A DNA stretch of 64,000 bases from NCBI GenBank assembly GCA_902506565.1, contig LR732703.1, positions 3,248,916 to 3,312,915 of the forward strand. The letters are read 5' to 3'. Position numbers and translations under genes: made by a program. The DNA is from Burkholderiales bacterium 8X (GTDB lineage Bacteria; Pseudomonadota; Gammaproteobacteria; Burkholderiales; Burkholderiaceae_C). The notes beneath the pieces are model-generated. The model had not been told where the DNA came from, did not search any database, and worked only from the letters and a program-made list of their open reading frames with translations. Every line of letters begins with the position of its first letter. Positions within the stretch are counted from its first letter, which is position 1. Positions 37,870-48,065 of the stretch are shown one piece after another.

Positions 37870-39678
37870 ATGACCTATTCAAAAGAACAAATCACCAAGC
37901 GCAAGTTCGATGTCGTCATCGTCGGCGCAGGCGGCTCCGGCATGCGTGCATCGCTGCAGCTGGCGCGCGCGGGGCTCAACGTCGCGGTGCTGTCGAAGGT
38001 GTTCCCGACCCGCTCGCACACCGTCGCCGCGCAGGGCGGCGTCGGCGCCTCGCTCGGCAACATGAGCGAGGACAACTGGCACTACCACTTCTACGACACC
38101 ATCAAGGGCTCCGACTGGCTCGGCGACCAGGATGCGATCGAGTTCATGTGCCGCGAAGCCCCCAAGGTGGTCTACGAGCTCGAACACTTCGGCATGCCCT
38201 TCGACCGCAATCCGGACGGCACCATCTACCAGCGCCCGTTCGGCGGCCACACCGCCAACTACGGCGAAAAGCCGGTGCAACGTGCCTGCGCCGCAGCGGA
38301 CCGCACCGGCCACGCGATGCTGCATACGCTGTACCAGAAGAATGTCGAGGCGCGCACCCAGTTCTTCGTCGAGTGGATGGCGCTCGACCTGATCCGCGAT
38401 GCCGAAGGCGACGTGGTGGGCGTCACCGCCCTCGAGATGGAAACCGGCGACCTGCACGTGCTGCAGGCCAAGACGGTGCTGCTCGCCACCGGCGGCGCGG
38501 GCCGGATCTTCGCGGCATCGACCAACGCCTTCATCAACACCGGTGACGGCCTCGGCATGGCCGCACGGGCCGGCGTGCCGCTGCAGGACATGGAGTTCTG
38601 GCAGTTCCACCCGACCGGCGTGGCCGGTGCCGGCGTGCTGCTGACCGAAGGCTGCCGCGGTGAAGGCGCCATTCTTCTCAACAGCAACGGCGAACGCTTC
38701 ATGGAGCGTTATGCACCCACCCTGAAAGACCTGGCGCCGCGCGACTTCGTGTCGCGCTCGATGGACCAGGAAATCAAGGAAGGCCGCGGTTGCGGTCCCA
38801 ACAAGGATTACGTGCTCCTGAAGCTCGACCACCTGGGCGCCGAAACCATCCACAAGCGCCTGCCTTCGGTGTATGAGATCGGCGTGAATTTCGCCAACGT
38901 CGACATCACCAAGGAACCGATTCCGGTGGTCCCGACCATCCACTACCAGATGGGCGGCATCCCGACCAACATCAACGGTCAGGTCGTCATCCAGAAGGGC
39001 GAGGAGAACAGCGCGGTGGTCAATGGGCTCTATGCCGTGGGCGAATGCTCCTGCGTGAGCGTGCACGGCGCCAATCGCCTCGGGACCAATTCGCTACTCG
39101 ACCTACTGGTGTTCGGCCGTGCCGCGGGCAACCACATCGTCGAATTCAACGACAAGAACAAGGAGCACAAGCCGCTCCCGGCCGATGCGGTCGACCGCAC
39201 CCTGGCGCGTCTCAACCAGCTCGAGGCGACCACCTCCGGCGAATACGCGCAGGACGTGGCCAACGAGATCCGCTCGGTCATGCAGCAGCACGCGGCCGTG
39301 TTCCGCAAGCAAGCCTCGATGGACGAAGGCGTCCGGAAGATCGCCGCCGTCCGCGAGCGCGTGGGCGCCATCGCGCTCAAGGACAAGTCGCGGGTCTTCA
39401 ACACCGCCCGCATCGAGGCGCTCGAAGTCGACAACCTGATCGAGGTGGCGCAGGCCACCATGGTCTCGGCAGCGGCCCGCAAGGAATGCCGCGGCGCGCA
39501 TACCGTCGAGGACTACGAACGTGCGTCGGACGACCCGGTGGCGCCGCTCGGGCGCGACGATGCCAACTGGATGAAGCACACCCTCTGGTACAGCGAAGGC
39601 AATCGCCTCTCGTACAAGCCGGTCAAGATGCAGCCGCTGACGGTCGAATCCGTGCCTCCCAAGGTTCGGACCTTCTAA
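37870..39678 (+). CDS. sdhA: Succinate dehydrogenase flavoprotein subunit
   Basis: SdhA oxidises succinate to fumarate with covalently bound FAD. The 602-residue protein starts with the dinucleotide fold VVIVGAGGSGMRASLQLARAG, then FPTRSHTVAAQGGVGA, where the RSHT histidine is the covalent FAD link. Substrate motifs include HPTGVAGAGVLLTEGCRGEG, YQMGGIPTNINGQV, and ECSCVSVHGANRLGTNSLLDLLVFGR. Full-length C-terminal helical domain ending PPKVRTF. It stands between sdhD and sdhB. Confidence 0.98.
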   Translation: MTYSKEQITKRKFDVVIVGAGGSGMRASLQLARAGLNVAVLSKVFPTRSHTVAAQGGVGASLGNMSEDNWHYHFYDTIKGSDWLGDQDAIEFMCREAPKVVYELEHFGMPFDRNPDGTIYQRPFGGHTANYGEKPVQRACAAADRTGHAMLHTLYQKNVEARTQFFVEWMALDLIRDAEGDVVGVTALEMETGDLHVLQAKTVLLATGGAGRIFAASTNAFINTGDGLGMAARAGVPLQDMEFWQFHPTGVAGAGVLLTEGCRGEGAILLNSNGERFMERYAPTLKDLAPRDFVSRSMDQEIKEGRGCGPNKDYVLLKLDHLGAETIHKRLPSVYEIGVNFANVDITKEPIPVVPTIHYQMGGIPTNINGQVVIQKGEENSAVVNGLYAVGECSCVSVHGANRLGTNSLLDLLVFGRAAGNHIVEFNDKNKEHKPLPADAVDRTLARLNQLEATTSGEYAQDVANEIRSVMQQHAAVFRKQASMDEGVRKIAAVRERVGAIALKDKSRVFNTARIEALEVDNLIEVAQATMVSAAARKECRGAHTVEDYERASDDPVAPLGRDDANWMKHTLWYSEGNRLSYKPVKMQPLTVESVPPKVRTF

Positions 39679-39699
39679 GAACAACCACCTGGTCACCCC

Positions 39700-40401
39700 A
39701 TGAAACGCACCTTCCAGATCTACCGCTACGACCCGGACAAGGACGCCAAGCCGTACATGCAGACCATCGAGATCGAACTCGACGGCCATGAGCGCATGCT
39801 GCTCGACGCATTGATGAAGCTCAAGGCGCAGGATCCGACGCTTTCGTTCCGCCGCTCCTGCCGCGAAGGCGTCTGCGGCTCTGACGCCATGAACATCAAC
39901 GGCAAGAACGGCCTGGCCTGCCTCACCAACATGCTGACGCTCAAGGGCACCATCGTGTTGAAGCCGCTGCCGGGCCTGCCGGTCATCCGCGACCTGATCG
40001 TGGACATGACCCAGTTCTTCAAGCAGTACAACTCGATCAAGCCCTACCTGATCAACGACGCGGTGCCGCCCGAGAAGGAGCGCCTGCAGTCGCCCGAAGA
40101 GCGGGACGAGCTCAACGGCCTCTACGAGTGCATCCTGTGCGCGAGCTGCTCGACCAGCTGCCCGAGCTTCTGGTGGAACCCGGACAAGTTCGTCGGCCCG
40201 GCCGGCTTGCTGCAGGCGTATCGCTTCATCGCCGACAGCCGCGACGAGGCGACCGGCGAACGGCTCGACAACCTCGAGGATCCGTATCGCCTGTTCCGCT
40301 GCCACGTCATCATGAATTGCGTCGACGTGTGCCCGAAGAACCTGAACCCCACCAAGGCGATCAACAAGATCAAGGAACTGATGGTGCGCCGCGCCATCTA
40401 G
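39700..40401 (+). CDS. sdhB: Succinate dehydrogenase iron-sulfur subunit
   Basis: SdhB passes electrons from FAD to quinone through three clusters. In the 233-residue protein, the [2Fe-2S] cysteines are in SCREGVCGSDAMNINGKNG and LAC. The [4Fe-4S] ligands are in CILCASCSTSCPSFWWN, with the remaining ligands for the [4Fe-4S] and [3Fe-4S] centres in CHVIMNCVDVCPKNLNP. All ligand positions are intact. It lies 21 bases after sdhA and 12 before sdhE. Confidence 0.98.
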   Translation: MKRTFQIYRYDPDKDAKPYMQTIEIELDGHERMLLDALMKLKAQDPTLSFRRSCREGVCGSDAMNINGKNGLACLTNMLTLKGTIVLKPLPGLPVIRDLIVDMTQFFKQYNSIKPYLINDAVPPEKERLQSPEERDELNGLYECILCASCSTSCPSFWWNPDKFVGPAGLLQAYRFIADSRDEATGERLDNLEDPYRLFRCHVIMNCVDVCPKNLNPTKAINKIKELMVRRAI

Positions 40402-40413
40402 CCTTCAACGCCC

Positions 40414-40725
40414 ATGCAAGCCGCCGCCGATGCGCCCCCACCCAACGAGCCGATCAGCGAACGTGCGCTGAGCAAGCTCAAGTGGCGGTGCCGGCGCGGC
40501 CTGCTCGAGAACGACCTGTTCATTGCCCGCTTCTTCGAGAAGCACGAGGCAAGCCTGACCTTCGGGCAGGCGCAGGCATTGGAGACATTGATGGATCTGT
40601 CGGACAACGATCTGCTGGACCTGCTGCTTCGGAGGAAGGAGCCCGAGCCTGAATGGGCCGGGGCCGAGGTGATCGACCTGTTGCAGCTGATGCGCGTCGA
40701 TGGCGCGCAGCGGCTTCCGAATTGA
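40414..40725 (+). CDS. sdhE: FAD assembly factor SdhE
   Basis: SdhE promotes covalent attachment of FAD to SdhA. The 103-residue helical protein has ERALSKLKWRCRRGLLENDLFIARFFEKH, which contains the family's RGxxE motif (RRGLLEND), and LMDLSDNDLLDLLLRRKEPE near the middle. It is about 15 residues longer than E. coli SdhE at the N-terminus. The gene lies between sdhB and gltA with 12- and 24-base gaps, so it is expressed with its target. Confidence 0.94.
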   Translation: MQAAADAPPPNEPISERALSKLKWRCRRGLLENDLFIARFFEKHEASLTFGQAQALETLMDLSDNDLLDLLLRRKEPEPEWAGAEVIDLLQLMRVDGAQRLPN

Positions 40726-40749
40726 ACACTTTTTGAAAGACCACCCGAA

Positions 40750-42063
40750 ATGACAAAACCTTCCGGCGACAAGGCCACGCTCAACTTCAGCAGCGGCGGA
40801 CAAGGCGTGGAGCTGCCGATCCTCAAGGGCACCCTGGGCCCGGACGTGATCGACATCAGCAAGCTCTATGCGCAGACGGGCATGTTCACCTACGACCCGG
40901 GCTTCATGTCGACGGCTGCCTGCAAGTCCGCCATCACCTACATCGATGGCGACAAGGGCGAGTTGCTGTACCGCGGCTACCCGATCGAGCAGCTCGCCGA
41001 GAACTGCGACTTCATGGAGACCTGCCACCTGCTCCTGTACGGCGAGCTGCCGGACGCTGACAAGAAGAAGTCGTTCACCAAGCTCGTGACCAACCACACG
41101 ATGGTCAACGAGCAGATGCAGTTCTTCCTGCGCGGCTTCCGCCGGGACGCCCATCCGATGGCCATCATGACCGGCCTGGTCGGCGCCTTGTCGGCCTTCT
41201 ATCACGACAGCACCGACATCAAGAATCCGGAGCATCGCGACATCTCCGCGATCCGCCTGATCGCCAAGATGCCGACGCTGGTCGCCATGGCGTACAAGTA
41301 CACGATTGGCCAGCCGTACATGTACCCGCGCAACGACCTCAGCTACGCCGGCAACTTCCTGCACATGATGTTCGCGACGCCGTGCGAGGAATACAAGGTG
41401 AGCCCGGTGCTCGAGAAGGCACTCGACCGCATCTTCATCCTGCACGCCGACCACGAGCAGAACGCGTCGACCTCGACCGTGCGGCTGTGCGGCTCGTCGG
41501 GCACCAACCCCTTCGCCGCGATCGCGGCCGGCGTGGCCTGCCTCTGGGGCCCTGCGCACGGCGGTGCCAACGAAGCGGCACTCAACATGCTGGGCGACAT
41601 CCAGAAGGCCGGCGGCGTCGAGCGCATCGGCGAGTTCATCAAGCAGGTCAAGGACAAGAGCTCGAACGTCAAGCTGATGGGCTTCGGGCACCGCGTCTAC
41701 AAGAACTACGACCCGCGCGCCAAGCTGATGCAGGAAACCTGCAACGAAGTGCTGGCCGAGCTCGGCCTCGAGAACGATCCGCTCTTCAAGCTGGCCATGG
41801 CGCTCGAGAAGATCGCCCTGGAAGACGAGTACTTCGTCAGCCGCAAGCTCTACCCGAACGTGGACTTCTACTCGGGCATCGTGCAGCGCGCCATCGGCAT
41901 TCCGGTGCCGCTTTTCACGGCCATCTTCGCGCTCGCCCGCACGGTCGGCTGGATCGCGCAACTGAACGAGATGATCGGCGACCCGGACTACAAGATCGGC
42001 CGTCCTCGCCAGCTCTTCACCGGCGCTACCCAGCGCGACGTACCGGCCATCGACAAGCGCTGA
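40750..42063 (+). CDS. gltA: Citrate synthase
   Basis: Condenses acetyl-CoA and oxaloacetate into citrate. The 437-residue protein has the N-terminal beta domain of the hexameric, NADH-sensitive type ([21 protein letters not shown]), [13 protein letters not shown], and the catalytic region [20 protein letters not shown] and [29 protein letters not shown] and the [15 protein letters not shown] catalytic aspartate segment complete the active site. It is the last gene of the sdh operon and is followed by a strong terminator. Confidence 0.98.
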   Translation: MTKPSGDKATLNFSSGGQGVELPILKGTLGPDVIDISKLYAQTGMFTYDPGFMSTAACKSAITYIDGDKGELLYRGYPIEQLAENCDFMETCHLLLYGELPDADKKKSFTKLVTNHTMVNEQMQFFLRGFRRDAHPMAIMTGLVGALSAFYHDSTDIKNPEHRDISAIRLIAKMPTLVAMAYKYTIGQPYMYPRNDLSYAGNFLHMMFATPCEEYKVSPVLEKALDRIFILHADHEQNASTSTVRLCGSSGTNPFAAIAAGVACLWGPAHGGANEAALNMLGDIQKAGGVERIGEFIKQVKDKSSNVKLMGFGHRVYKNYDPRAKLMQETCNEVLAELGLENDPLFKLAMALEKIALEDEYFVSRKLYPNVDFYSGIVQRAIGIPVPLFTAIFALARTVGWIAQLNEMIGDPDYKIGRPRQLFTGATQRDVPAIDKR

Positions 42064-42086
42064 TCGCCAGCCGGCGATTCCCCGCG

Positions 42087-42111
42087 AAAGCTGCCTTCGG
42101 GCAGCTTTTTT
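42087..42111 (+). terminator. Rho-independent terminator of the sdh-gltA operon
   Basis: AAAGCTGCC at 42087-42095 and GGCAGCTTT at 42100-42108 form a 9-base stem with a TTCG loop, followed by T residues. It begins 24 bases after the gltA stop. Confidence 0.9.
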
Positions 42112-42206
42112 GCGTCTTGGCTGACACGGCGACGCTTCGGTCGCACCTAGGGTTCGTGGCGGAGGGTTTCTCCAAGCTATCCACCTCAACGTACTAGGAG
42201 CTTTCT

Positions 42207-42347
42207 ATGAAAAAGATCGTCGCATTGATGGCTGTCGCCTTCGCGTTTGCCGTGCCTCTCGGCGGCTGCAACATGATGAAGGGTGCCGGCCAGGACATCC
42301 AGAAGGGTGGCGAAAAGGTGGAAGACGCTGCAAAGCGCCGGCAGTAA
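42207..42347 (+). CDS. Entericidin A/B family lipoprotein
   Basis: A 46-residue small lipoprotein, beginning MKKIVALMAVAFAFAVPLGGC. The lipobox LGGC places the lipidated cysteine at residue 21, leaving a 26-residue mature peptide (NMMKGAGQDIQKGG and so on) rich in Gly, Lys and Glu. This matches entericidin (EcnA/EcnB) peptides, which in E. coli form a stress-linked antidote/toxin pair. Only one copy is present here, so a simple toxin-antitoxin pair is not shown. An AGGAG Shine-Dalgarno six bases before the ATG and a downstream terminator confirm an independent gene. Confidence 0.9.
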   Translation: MKKIVALMAVAFAFAVPLGGCNMMKGAGQDIQKGGEKVEDAAKRRQ

Positions 42348-42368
42348 CACCCGAACTGATCGAATACC

Positions 42369-42391
42369 AAGCGGGCCACGGCCCGCTTTTT
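42369..42391 (+). terminator. Rho-independent terminator of the entericidin-like gene
   Basis: AAGCGGGC at 42369-42376 and GCCCGCTT at 42381-42388 form a stem with a CACG loop, followed by TTT. It begins 22 bases after the stop codon. Confidence 0.88.
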
Positions 42392-42460
42392 CATCTCTGC
42401 CCGAGAACCAGGGCATCGCCGGTTGCGATGGCTCCCGCCATCATTTCGGCGGAAAATACC

Positions 42461-42489
42461 GCTTGCCATCTTCTAACGAGATGGCAAGC
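42461..42489. promoter_or_regulatory. Perfect LysR-type dyad abutting the LysR start codon
   Basis: GCTTGCCATCT (42461-42471) and AGATGGCAAGC (42479-42489) are perfect 11-base inverted arms around a 7-base centre. The inner ATCT-N7-AGAT satisfies the T-N11-A pattern of LysR-family sites. The dyad ends 4 bases before the regulator's ATG, leaving no room for a Shine-Dalgarno outside it. Confidence 0.7.
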
Positions 42490-42493
42490 CTGC

Positions 42494-43558
42494 ATGCCCT
42501 CTTCTTACCCCGACCGCAATTTCGCTCGCCGTATCGACCTGACGTCGCTGCAGTTGTTCGTCGCGGTCTGCGAGCTGGGTAGCATCGGACGCGCTGCCGA
42601 ACGCGAGTTCATCGCCGCGTCGGCGATCAGCAAGCGCCTGTCCGACCTCGAGGCCACGCTGGCAACTCAGCTCCTTTACCGCCACGCACGGGGCGTCGAC
42701 CTGACACCCGCCGGGCAAAGCTTGCTGCATCACGCTCGATCGGTGTTGTTCAGCCTCGAGAAGATGCAGGGCGAGCTCAGCGAGTACGCGGAAGGCGTGC
42801 GGGGCCATGTCCGCGTCCACGCCAATATCTCGGCAATCGTCCAGTTCCTGCCGGAAGACCTGGGCGTCTTCAAGCGGCTGCACGAAGCGATCAAGATCGA
42901 CCTCGAAGAGCATCTCAGCAGCGAGATCCTGCGTGCCGTGGCCGAAGGCGCCGCCGACCTTGGCATCTGCAACCTGGCGGGCGAGGCCTCGGGCCTGCAA
43001 AGCCTTGCTTATCGCGAGGATCGGCTCGCGCTGATCGTGCCGGCCGGGCATCCGCTCGCGCCGGAAACATCCATCCCGTTTGCGGATTCGCTCGATTTCG
43101 ATCATGTCGGCCTTCACACCAATAGCTCGATCTATCGGGCGATCCATCAATCGGCGGCGATGGTCGAGCGCGCCATCAGGTTGCGCATCCATGTCACCGG
43201 GCTGGACGCCATGTGCCGGATGATCGACAACGGCCTCGGCATCGGCGTCATGCCGCAGCGCGCGTTCGAGTTGCTCGGCCCTGGCGTCGGCAGCCGGCTG
43301 GTCGCGATCGCCTTGCAGGACGACTGGGCGCATCGCGAGATCCGCATGGTCGCCCGCGACTTCTCGACCTTGCCGGTGGCTGCCCGCGCCCTGGTCGGCC
43401 ACTTGCAATCCGCACCCTCGACACCCCTTACCCACCACGATCAGAGACCCTCATGCAACGCACGCTCTACGACAAGCTCTGGGACGAACATGTCGTCCAC
43501 ACCGAAGATGACGGCACCGCCGTGCTCTACATCGACCGCCATCTCGTCCACGAGGTAA
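42494..43558 (+). CDS. LysR family transcriptional regulator, overlapping leuC
   Basis: A 354-residue LysR regulator. The winged HTH is at about residues 14-72: [44 protein letters not shown], then [13 protein letters not shown] periplasmic-binding-like ligand domain follows to about residue 300 (ending [10 protein letters not shown]). The open frame continues 53 residues beyond this, and the last 35 codons are read inside leuC in another frame; that tail is Ser/Thr-rich and not LysR-like. The ATG at 42494 fits the family start. The in-frame extension to 42428 would run through the dyad. Control of leuCDB is likely from position. Confidence 0.85.
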   Translation: MPSSYPDRNFARRIDLTSLQLFVAVCELGSIGRAAEREFIAASAISKRLSDLEATLATQLLYRHARGVDLTPAGQSLLHHARSVLFSLEKMQGELSEYAEGVRGHVRVHANISAIVQFLPEDLGVFKRLHEAIKIDLEEHLSSEILRAVAEGAADLGICNLAGEASGLQSLAYREDRLALIVPAGHPLAPETSIPFADSLDFDHVGLHTNSSIYRAIHQSAAMVERAIRLRIHVTGLDAMCRMIDNGLGIGVMPQRAFELLGPGVGSRLVAIALQDDWAHREIRMVARDFSTLPVAARALVGHLQSAPSTPLTHHDQRPSCNARSTTSSGTNMSSTPKMTAPPCSTSTAISSTR

Positions 43559-44874
43559 CCAGCCCGCAGGCCTTCGAAGGCCTTCGCCAGGCCGGCCGCA
43601 AGCTCTGGCGCATGAGCTCGGTGGTCGCGACCGCCGACCACAACACGCCCACTACTAACTGGGAGCTGGGCTACGACGGCATTGCCGACCCGATCAGCAA
43701 GGAGCAGATCACCACGCTCGACAGCAACATCAAGGAGTTCGGCGCCGCGGCGTTCTTTCCGTTTCTGAGCAAGCGCCAAGGCATCGTGCACGTGATCGGC
43801 CCGGAGTCCGGCGCCACGCTGCCCGGCATGACGGTCGTTTGCGGCGATTCGCACACCTCGACCCACGGCGCTTTCGGCGCCCTGGCACACGGCATCGGCA
43901 CCAGCGAGGTCGAGCACGTCATGGCGACTCAGACCCTGCTCGCCAAGAAAGCCAAGAACCTGCTCGTGAAGGTCGACGGCAAGCTTCCGCTCGGCGTCAC
44001 CGCCAAGGACATCGTGCTGGCGATCATCGGGCGGATCGGCACGGCGGGCGGTACCGGCTACACGATCGAGTTCGCAGGCTCGGCCATCCGCGACCTGAGC
44101 ATGGAAGGCCGGATGACCGTTTGCAACATGGCGATCGAGGCCGGTGCGCGTGCCGGCCTGGTCGCGGTGGACGAAAAGACCATCGGCTACATCAAGGGCC
44201 GACCGCTGGCGCCCACCGGCGTCGAATGGGACCAGGCGGTCGCCTACTGGAAGACCTTGCAATCCGATCCCGGCGCGCACTTCGATCTCGTGGTCGAACT
44301 CGACGCGACGCAGATCAAGCCGCAGGTCACCTGGGGAACCTCGCCGGAGATGGTCGTGCCGGTCGACGGCCGCGTGCCGGATCCCGAGAAGGAGAAGGAC
44401 GCCAACAAGCGCGGTGCGATCGAACGTGCGCTCGTCTACATGGACCTCGCGCCCAACAAGCCGATGAGCGACATCCTGCTCGACAAGGTCTTCATCGGTT
44501 CATGCACCAACAGCCGGATCGAGGACATGCGCGAAGCCGCGGCCATCGTCAAGAAGCTCGGCCAGAAGGTCGCGAAGAACGTGAGGGTGGCCATGGTCGT
44601 GCCAGGCTCGGGCGTGGTCAAGGAACAGGCCGAGCGCGAAGGGCTCGACCAGATCTTCAAGGCAGCGGGCTTCGAATGGCGCGAGCCCGGATGTTCGATG
44701 TGCCTCGCGATGAACGCCGATCGCCTCGAGCCCGGCGAGCGCTGCGCATCGACCAGCAACCGCAACTTCGAAGGCCGGCAGGGCGCCGGCGGCCGTACCC
44801 ACCTCGTCAGCCCCGCGATGGCGGCTGCCGCCGCGGTGCATGGGCACTTCGTCGATATCCGCAAGTTCAGCTGA
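43453..44874 (+). CDS. leuC: 3-isopropylmalate dehydratase large subunit
   Basis: With LeuD this aconitase-superfamily enzyme isomerises 2-isopropylmalate to 3-isopropylmalate in leucine synthesis. The 473-residue protein starts [15 protein letters not shown] and has [28 protein letters not shown]. The [4Fe-4S] cysteines are in [17 protein letters not shown] and [37 protein letters not shown] near the end is diagnostic. Its first 106 bases are also the end of the LysR frame. It precedes leuD by 20 bases. Confidence 0.98.
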   Translation: MQRTLYDKLWDEHVVHTEDDGTAVLYIDRHLVHEVTSPQAFEGLRQAGRKLWRMSSVVATADHNTPTTNWELGYDGIADPISKEQITTLDSNIKEFGAAAFFPFLSKRQGIVHVIGPESGATLPGMTVVCGDSHTSTHGAFGALAHGIGTSEVEHVMATQTLLAKKAKNLLVKVDGKLPLGVTAKDIVLAIIGRIGTAGGTGYTIEFAGSAIRDLSMEGRMTVCNMAIEAGARAGLVAVDEKTIGYIKGRPLAPTGVEWDQAVAYWKTLQSDPGAHFDLVVELDATQIKPQVTWGTSPEMVVPVDGRVPDPEKEKDANKRGAIERALVYMDLAPNKPMSDILLDKVFIGSCTNSRIEDMREAAAIVKKLGQKVAKNVRVAMVVPGSGVVKEQAEREGLDQIFKAAGFEWREPGCSMCLAMNADRLEPGERCASTSNRNFEGRQGAGGRTHLVSPAMAAAAAVHGHFVDIRKFS

Positions 44875-44894
44875 GGCAAGGAAGGCGATTCATC

Positions 44895-45545
44895 ATGCAG
44901 AAATTCACCGTTCACAAGGGCCTCGTCGCGCCCATGGACCGCGAGAACGTCGACACCGACGCGATCATTCCCAAGCAGTTCCTGAAGTCGATCCGCAAGA
45001 CCGGATTCGGCCCGAACCTCTTCGACGCCTGGCGCTACCTCGATCCGGGCGAGCCGGGGCAGGATCCGGCGTCGCGCAAGCCGAATCCGGACTTCATCCT
45101 GAACCAGCCGCGCTATGCCGGCGCATCCGTCCTGCTGGCGCGCAAGAACTTCGGTTGCGGCTCATCGCGCGAGCACGCGCCCTGGGCGCTCGACCAGTAC
45201 GGCTTCCGGGCGATCATCGCGCCGAGCTATGCCGACATCTTCTTCAACAACAGCTTCAAGAACGGACTGCTTCCGATCGTGCTGCCCGAGTCGCAGGTGG
45301 CGCAGCTGTTCGACGAGACCTTCGCGTTTCCGGGCTACAGCCTCACGATCGACCTGGAGCGCCAGGTCGTGGTGAAGCCGGACGGTTCGGAGTTGGCGTT
45401 CGACGTGCAGGCGTTCCGCAAGTACTGCCTCGTCAACGGCCTCGACGACATCGGCCTTACCTTGCGCCACAAGGACAAGATCAAGGGCTTCGAGGCCGAG
45501 CGCCTCGCGCAGAAGCCCTGGCTCTCCCATCAGCTGATCGCCTGA
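44895..45545 (+). CDS. leuD: 3-isopropylmalate dehydratase small subunit
   Basis: The swivelling subunit of isopropylmalate isomerase. The 216-residue protein begins [32 protein letters not shown] and carries the [15 protein letters not shown] loop that closes over the substrate, then [21 protein letters not shown]. Length is normal. It lies between leuC and leuB with 20- and 34-base gaps, as one unit. Confidence 0.97.
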   Translation: MQKFTVHKGLVAPMDRENVDTDAIIPKQFLKSIRKTGFGPNLFDAWRYLDPGEPGQDPASRKPNPDFILNQPRYAGASVLLARKNFGCGSSREHAPWALDQYGFRAIIAPSYADIFFNNSFKNGLLPIVLPESQVAQLFDETFAFPGYSLTIDLERQVVVKPDGSELAFDVQAFRKYCLVNGLDDIGLTLRHKDKIKGFEAERLAQKPWLSHQLIA

Positions 45546-45579
45546 GCCGCATCCTTCTTTCTCAACCAGAAACCAGAAC

Positions 45580-46680
45580 ATGAAAATCGCAGTCTTGCCG
45601 GGTGACGGCATCGGTACCGAAATCGTGGCGGAGGCCATCCGGGTGCTCGACACGCTCGAATTGCCCTTCGAGATGGAATCGGCGCCGGTCGGCGGTGCGG
45701 CCTACGAGGCCCACGGCCACCCGTTGCCCGAGTCGACGCTCAAGTTGGCCAAGGAAGCCGACGCGATTCTTTTCGGCGCAGTCGGCGATTGGAAGTACGA
45801 CCGCCTCGAGCGCGCCTTGCGGCCGGAGCAGGCGATCCTCGGCTTGCGCAAGCATCTCGGCCTGTTCGCCAACTTCCGGCCCGCCATCTGCTACGAGGAA
45901 CTGGTCGGCGCATCGAGCCTCAAGCCCGAGCTGATTGCCGGGCTCGACATCCTGATCATCCGGGAGCTCACCGGCGACATCTATTTCGGGCAGCCGCGCG
46001 GACGGCGCACGGCGGTCGACGGGCACTTTCCCGGCGCCGAGGAAGCTTTCGACACCATGCGCTACTCGCGGCCGGAGATCGAACGCATCGCGCATGTCGC
46101 CTTCCAGGCCGCGCAGAAGCGGAGCAAGCGCGTCACCAGTGTCGACAAGGCGAACGTGCTCGAGACCTTCCAGTTCTGGAAGGATGTGGTGAGCGAGGTC
46201 GGCAAAGACTATCCGGACGTCGAGCTCGACCACATGTATGTCGACAACGCCGCCATGCAGTTGGTCAAGGCGCCGAAGAAGTTCGACGTGGTGGTCACCG
46301 GCAACATGTTCGGCGACATCTTGTCGGACGAAGCGGCCATGCTGACCGGCTCGATCGGCATGCTGCCGTCGGCATCGCTCAATTCGGGCAACCAGGGCCT
46401 GTACGAGCCGAGCCACGGGAGCGCGCCCGACATTGCCGGCAAAGGGGTTGCGAACCCTTTGGCTACAATTCTGTCCACTGCCATGATGCTCCGCTTCTCC
46501 CTCAACCAGCCCGAGGCTGCCGAACGTGTCGAGTCGGCCGTCAAGCAGGTGCTGGCGCAAGGGCTTCGAACCGCGGACATCTGGTCCGAGGGCACGACCA
46601 GGGTCGGCACTCGCGAAATGGGCGATGCGGTGGTGGCCGCGCTCTCTTCCTCGATCACCAAAAAGACGATTACCGGCTAA
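45580..46680 (+). CDS. leuB: 3-isopropylmalate dehydrogenase
   Basis: Oxidative decarboxylation of 3-isopropylmalate to 2-ketoisocaproate with NAD. The 366-residue protein has the N-terminal [46 protein letters not shown] with substrate arginines, [14 protein letters not shown], and the metal-binding [27 protein letters not shown] stretch. [18 protein letters not shown] near the C-terminus binds NAD. A TACAAT hexamer inside the gene (46464-46469) is a possible internal -10 for asd, but no -35 partner is clear. Confidence 0.98.
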   Translation: MKIAVLPGDGIGTEIVAEAIRVLDTLELPFEMESAPVGGAAYEAHGHPLPESTLKLAKEADAILFGAVGDWKYDRLERALRPEQAILGLRKHLGLFANFRPAICYEELVGASSLKPELIAGLDILIIRELTGDIYFGQPRGRRTAVDGHFPGAEEAFDTMRYSRPEIERIAHVAFQAAQKRSKRVTSVDKANVLETFQFWKDVVSEVGKDYPDVELDHMYVDNAAMQLVKAPKKFDVVVTGNMFGDILSDEAAMLTGSIGMLPSASLNSGNQGLYEPSHGSAPDIAGKGVANPLATILSTAMMLRFSLNQPEAAERVESAVKQVLAQGLRTADIWSEGTTRVGTREMGDAVVAALSSSITKKTITG

Positions 46681-46704
46681 CCGCAGCCCGCATCGTCACG
46701 CCCT

Positions 46705-46724
46705 CCCGGCTCTGACGAGCCGGG
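46705..46724 (+). other. Stable GC hairpin in the leuB-asd gap
   Basis: CCCGGCTC and GAGCCGGG form a perfect 8-base stem with a TGAC loop. There is no immediate T-run; a T-rich stretch (AACTTTCTTTTTTA) starts about 12 bases later. It might attenuate or process the leuB-asd transcript, but as a terminator it is atypical. Confidence 0.5.
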
Positions 46725-46763
46725 CGCAAAGAAGACAACTTTCTTTTTTACAGGGCATCAAAA

Positions 46764-47906
46764 ATGGCGAATGTGAATCAACCTCTGGTCGGCCTCGTCG
46801 GCTGGCGCGGCATGGTCGGATCGGTCCTCATGGACCGGATGCAGGCCGAAGGCGACTTCGATCTCATCGAGCCGCTCTTCTTCTCGACCTCGAATCCCGG
46901 CGGCAAGGCGCCGGCCATGGCGCGTAACGAGCGTGTCCTGAAGGACGCCAACGACATCGAGGCACTCCGCAGGTGCGACATCGTCATCACCGCGCAGGGC
47001 GGCGACTACACGAGCGATGTTTTCCCCAGGCTGCGCGCCGCCGGCTGGACCGGGCATTGGATCGACGCCGCCTCGACGCTCCGCATGAACGACGACGCCG
47101 TCATCGTTCTCGATCCGGTCAACTTGCCGGTCATCCAGAATGCCTTGTCGAAGGGCGGCAAGAATTGGATCGGCGGGAACTGCACCGTTAGCTGCATGCT
47201 GATGGGCGTCGGGGCGCTCTACAAGGCGGGGCTGGTCGAGTGGATGACCAGCATGACCTATCAGGCCGCTTCCGGCGGCGGCGCACAGCACATGCGCGAG
47301 TTGCTGACGCAGTTCGGCACGCTCAATGCCGAGGTCAAGGCGCTGCTCGACGATCCCAAGTCCGCCATTCTGGAAATCGACCGCAAGGTGCTTTCCAGGC
47401 AGCAATCCTTGAGCGCGGCAGAAACCGCGAACTTCGGCGCGCCGCTGGGCGGAAGCCTGATCCCCTGGATCGACAAGGACCTGGGCGATGGCATCAGCAA
47501 GGAAGAGTGGAAGGCTGGCGCCGAAACCAACAAGATCCTCGGCCAAGGCGCAGGGTTCGGTACCGTGCCCACGCCGATCGACGGATTCTGCGTGCGGGTC
47601 GGCGCCATGCGCTGCCACAGCCAGGCCCTCACCTTCAAGCTGAAGAAGGACGTTCCGCTGGCGGACATCGAGGCCATGATCGCCAACGACAACCCGTGGG
47701 TGAAAGTGGTGCCGAATACGCGTCAGGCCACGATCGACTCCCTGACCCCGGTCGCCGTCACCGGCACCATGGACATTCCGGTCGGGCGCCTCCGCAAGCT
47801 CGCGATGGGGCCGGAGTACCTGGGCGCGTTCACCATTGGCGACCAACTGCTCTGGGGTGCAGCCGAGCCGCTCCGCAGAATCTTGCGGATTCTTCTGGAA
47901 AGCTGA
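46764..47906 (+). CDS. asd: Aspartate-semialdehyde dehydrogenase
   Basis: Reduces aspartyl phosphate to aspartate semialdehyde for lysine, threonine, methionine and diaminopimelate synthesis. The 380-residue protein begins [24 protein letters not shown]. The catalytic cysteine is Cys140 in [11 protein letters not shown], preceded by the [15 protein letters not shown] segment. [18 protein letters not shown] and [19 protein letters not shown] follow, matching the E. coli-type enzyme. It lies in the conserved leuCDB-asd-fimV order; an 83-base gap with a hairpin separates it from leuB. Confidence 0.98.
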   Translation: MANVNQPLVGLVGWRGMVGSVLMDRMQAEGDFDLIEPLFFSTSNPGGKAPAMARNERVLKDANDIEALRRCDIVITAQGGDYTSDVFPRLRAAGWTGHWIDAASTLRMNDDAVIVLDPVNLPVIQNALSKGGKNWIGGNCTVSCMLMGVGALYKAGLVEWMTSMTYQAASGGGAQHMRELLTQFGTLNAEVKALLDDPKSAILEIDRKVLSRQQSLSAAETANFGAPLGGSLIPWIDKDLGDGISKEEWKAGAETNKILGQGAGFGTVPTPIDGFCVRVGAMRCHSQALTFKLKKDVPLADIEAMIANDNPWVKVVPNTRQATIDSLTPVAVTGTMDIPVGRLRKLAMGPEYLGAFTIGDQLLWGAAEPLRRILRILLES

Positions 47907-48065
47907 ACTGTGGCGAATCATCGACGACACTAGTTGTTCACCGACAACGAATAATCGGTTCCGAAGTTGGTACGCACTGGGTCTACAAGGCTCGCCGCCT
48001 TGTCAGTGCAGGTCGATGGTGTTAACGTCCTCTTACATTTTCGGGCCGACTGCCCCCGCACCAGC

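Noticed and set aside
43300..43460. Leucine leader peptide or T-box before leuC
   Set aside because: The region is coding sequence of the LysR gene. There is no run of leucine codons and no terminator/antiterminator pair before leuC.
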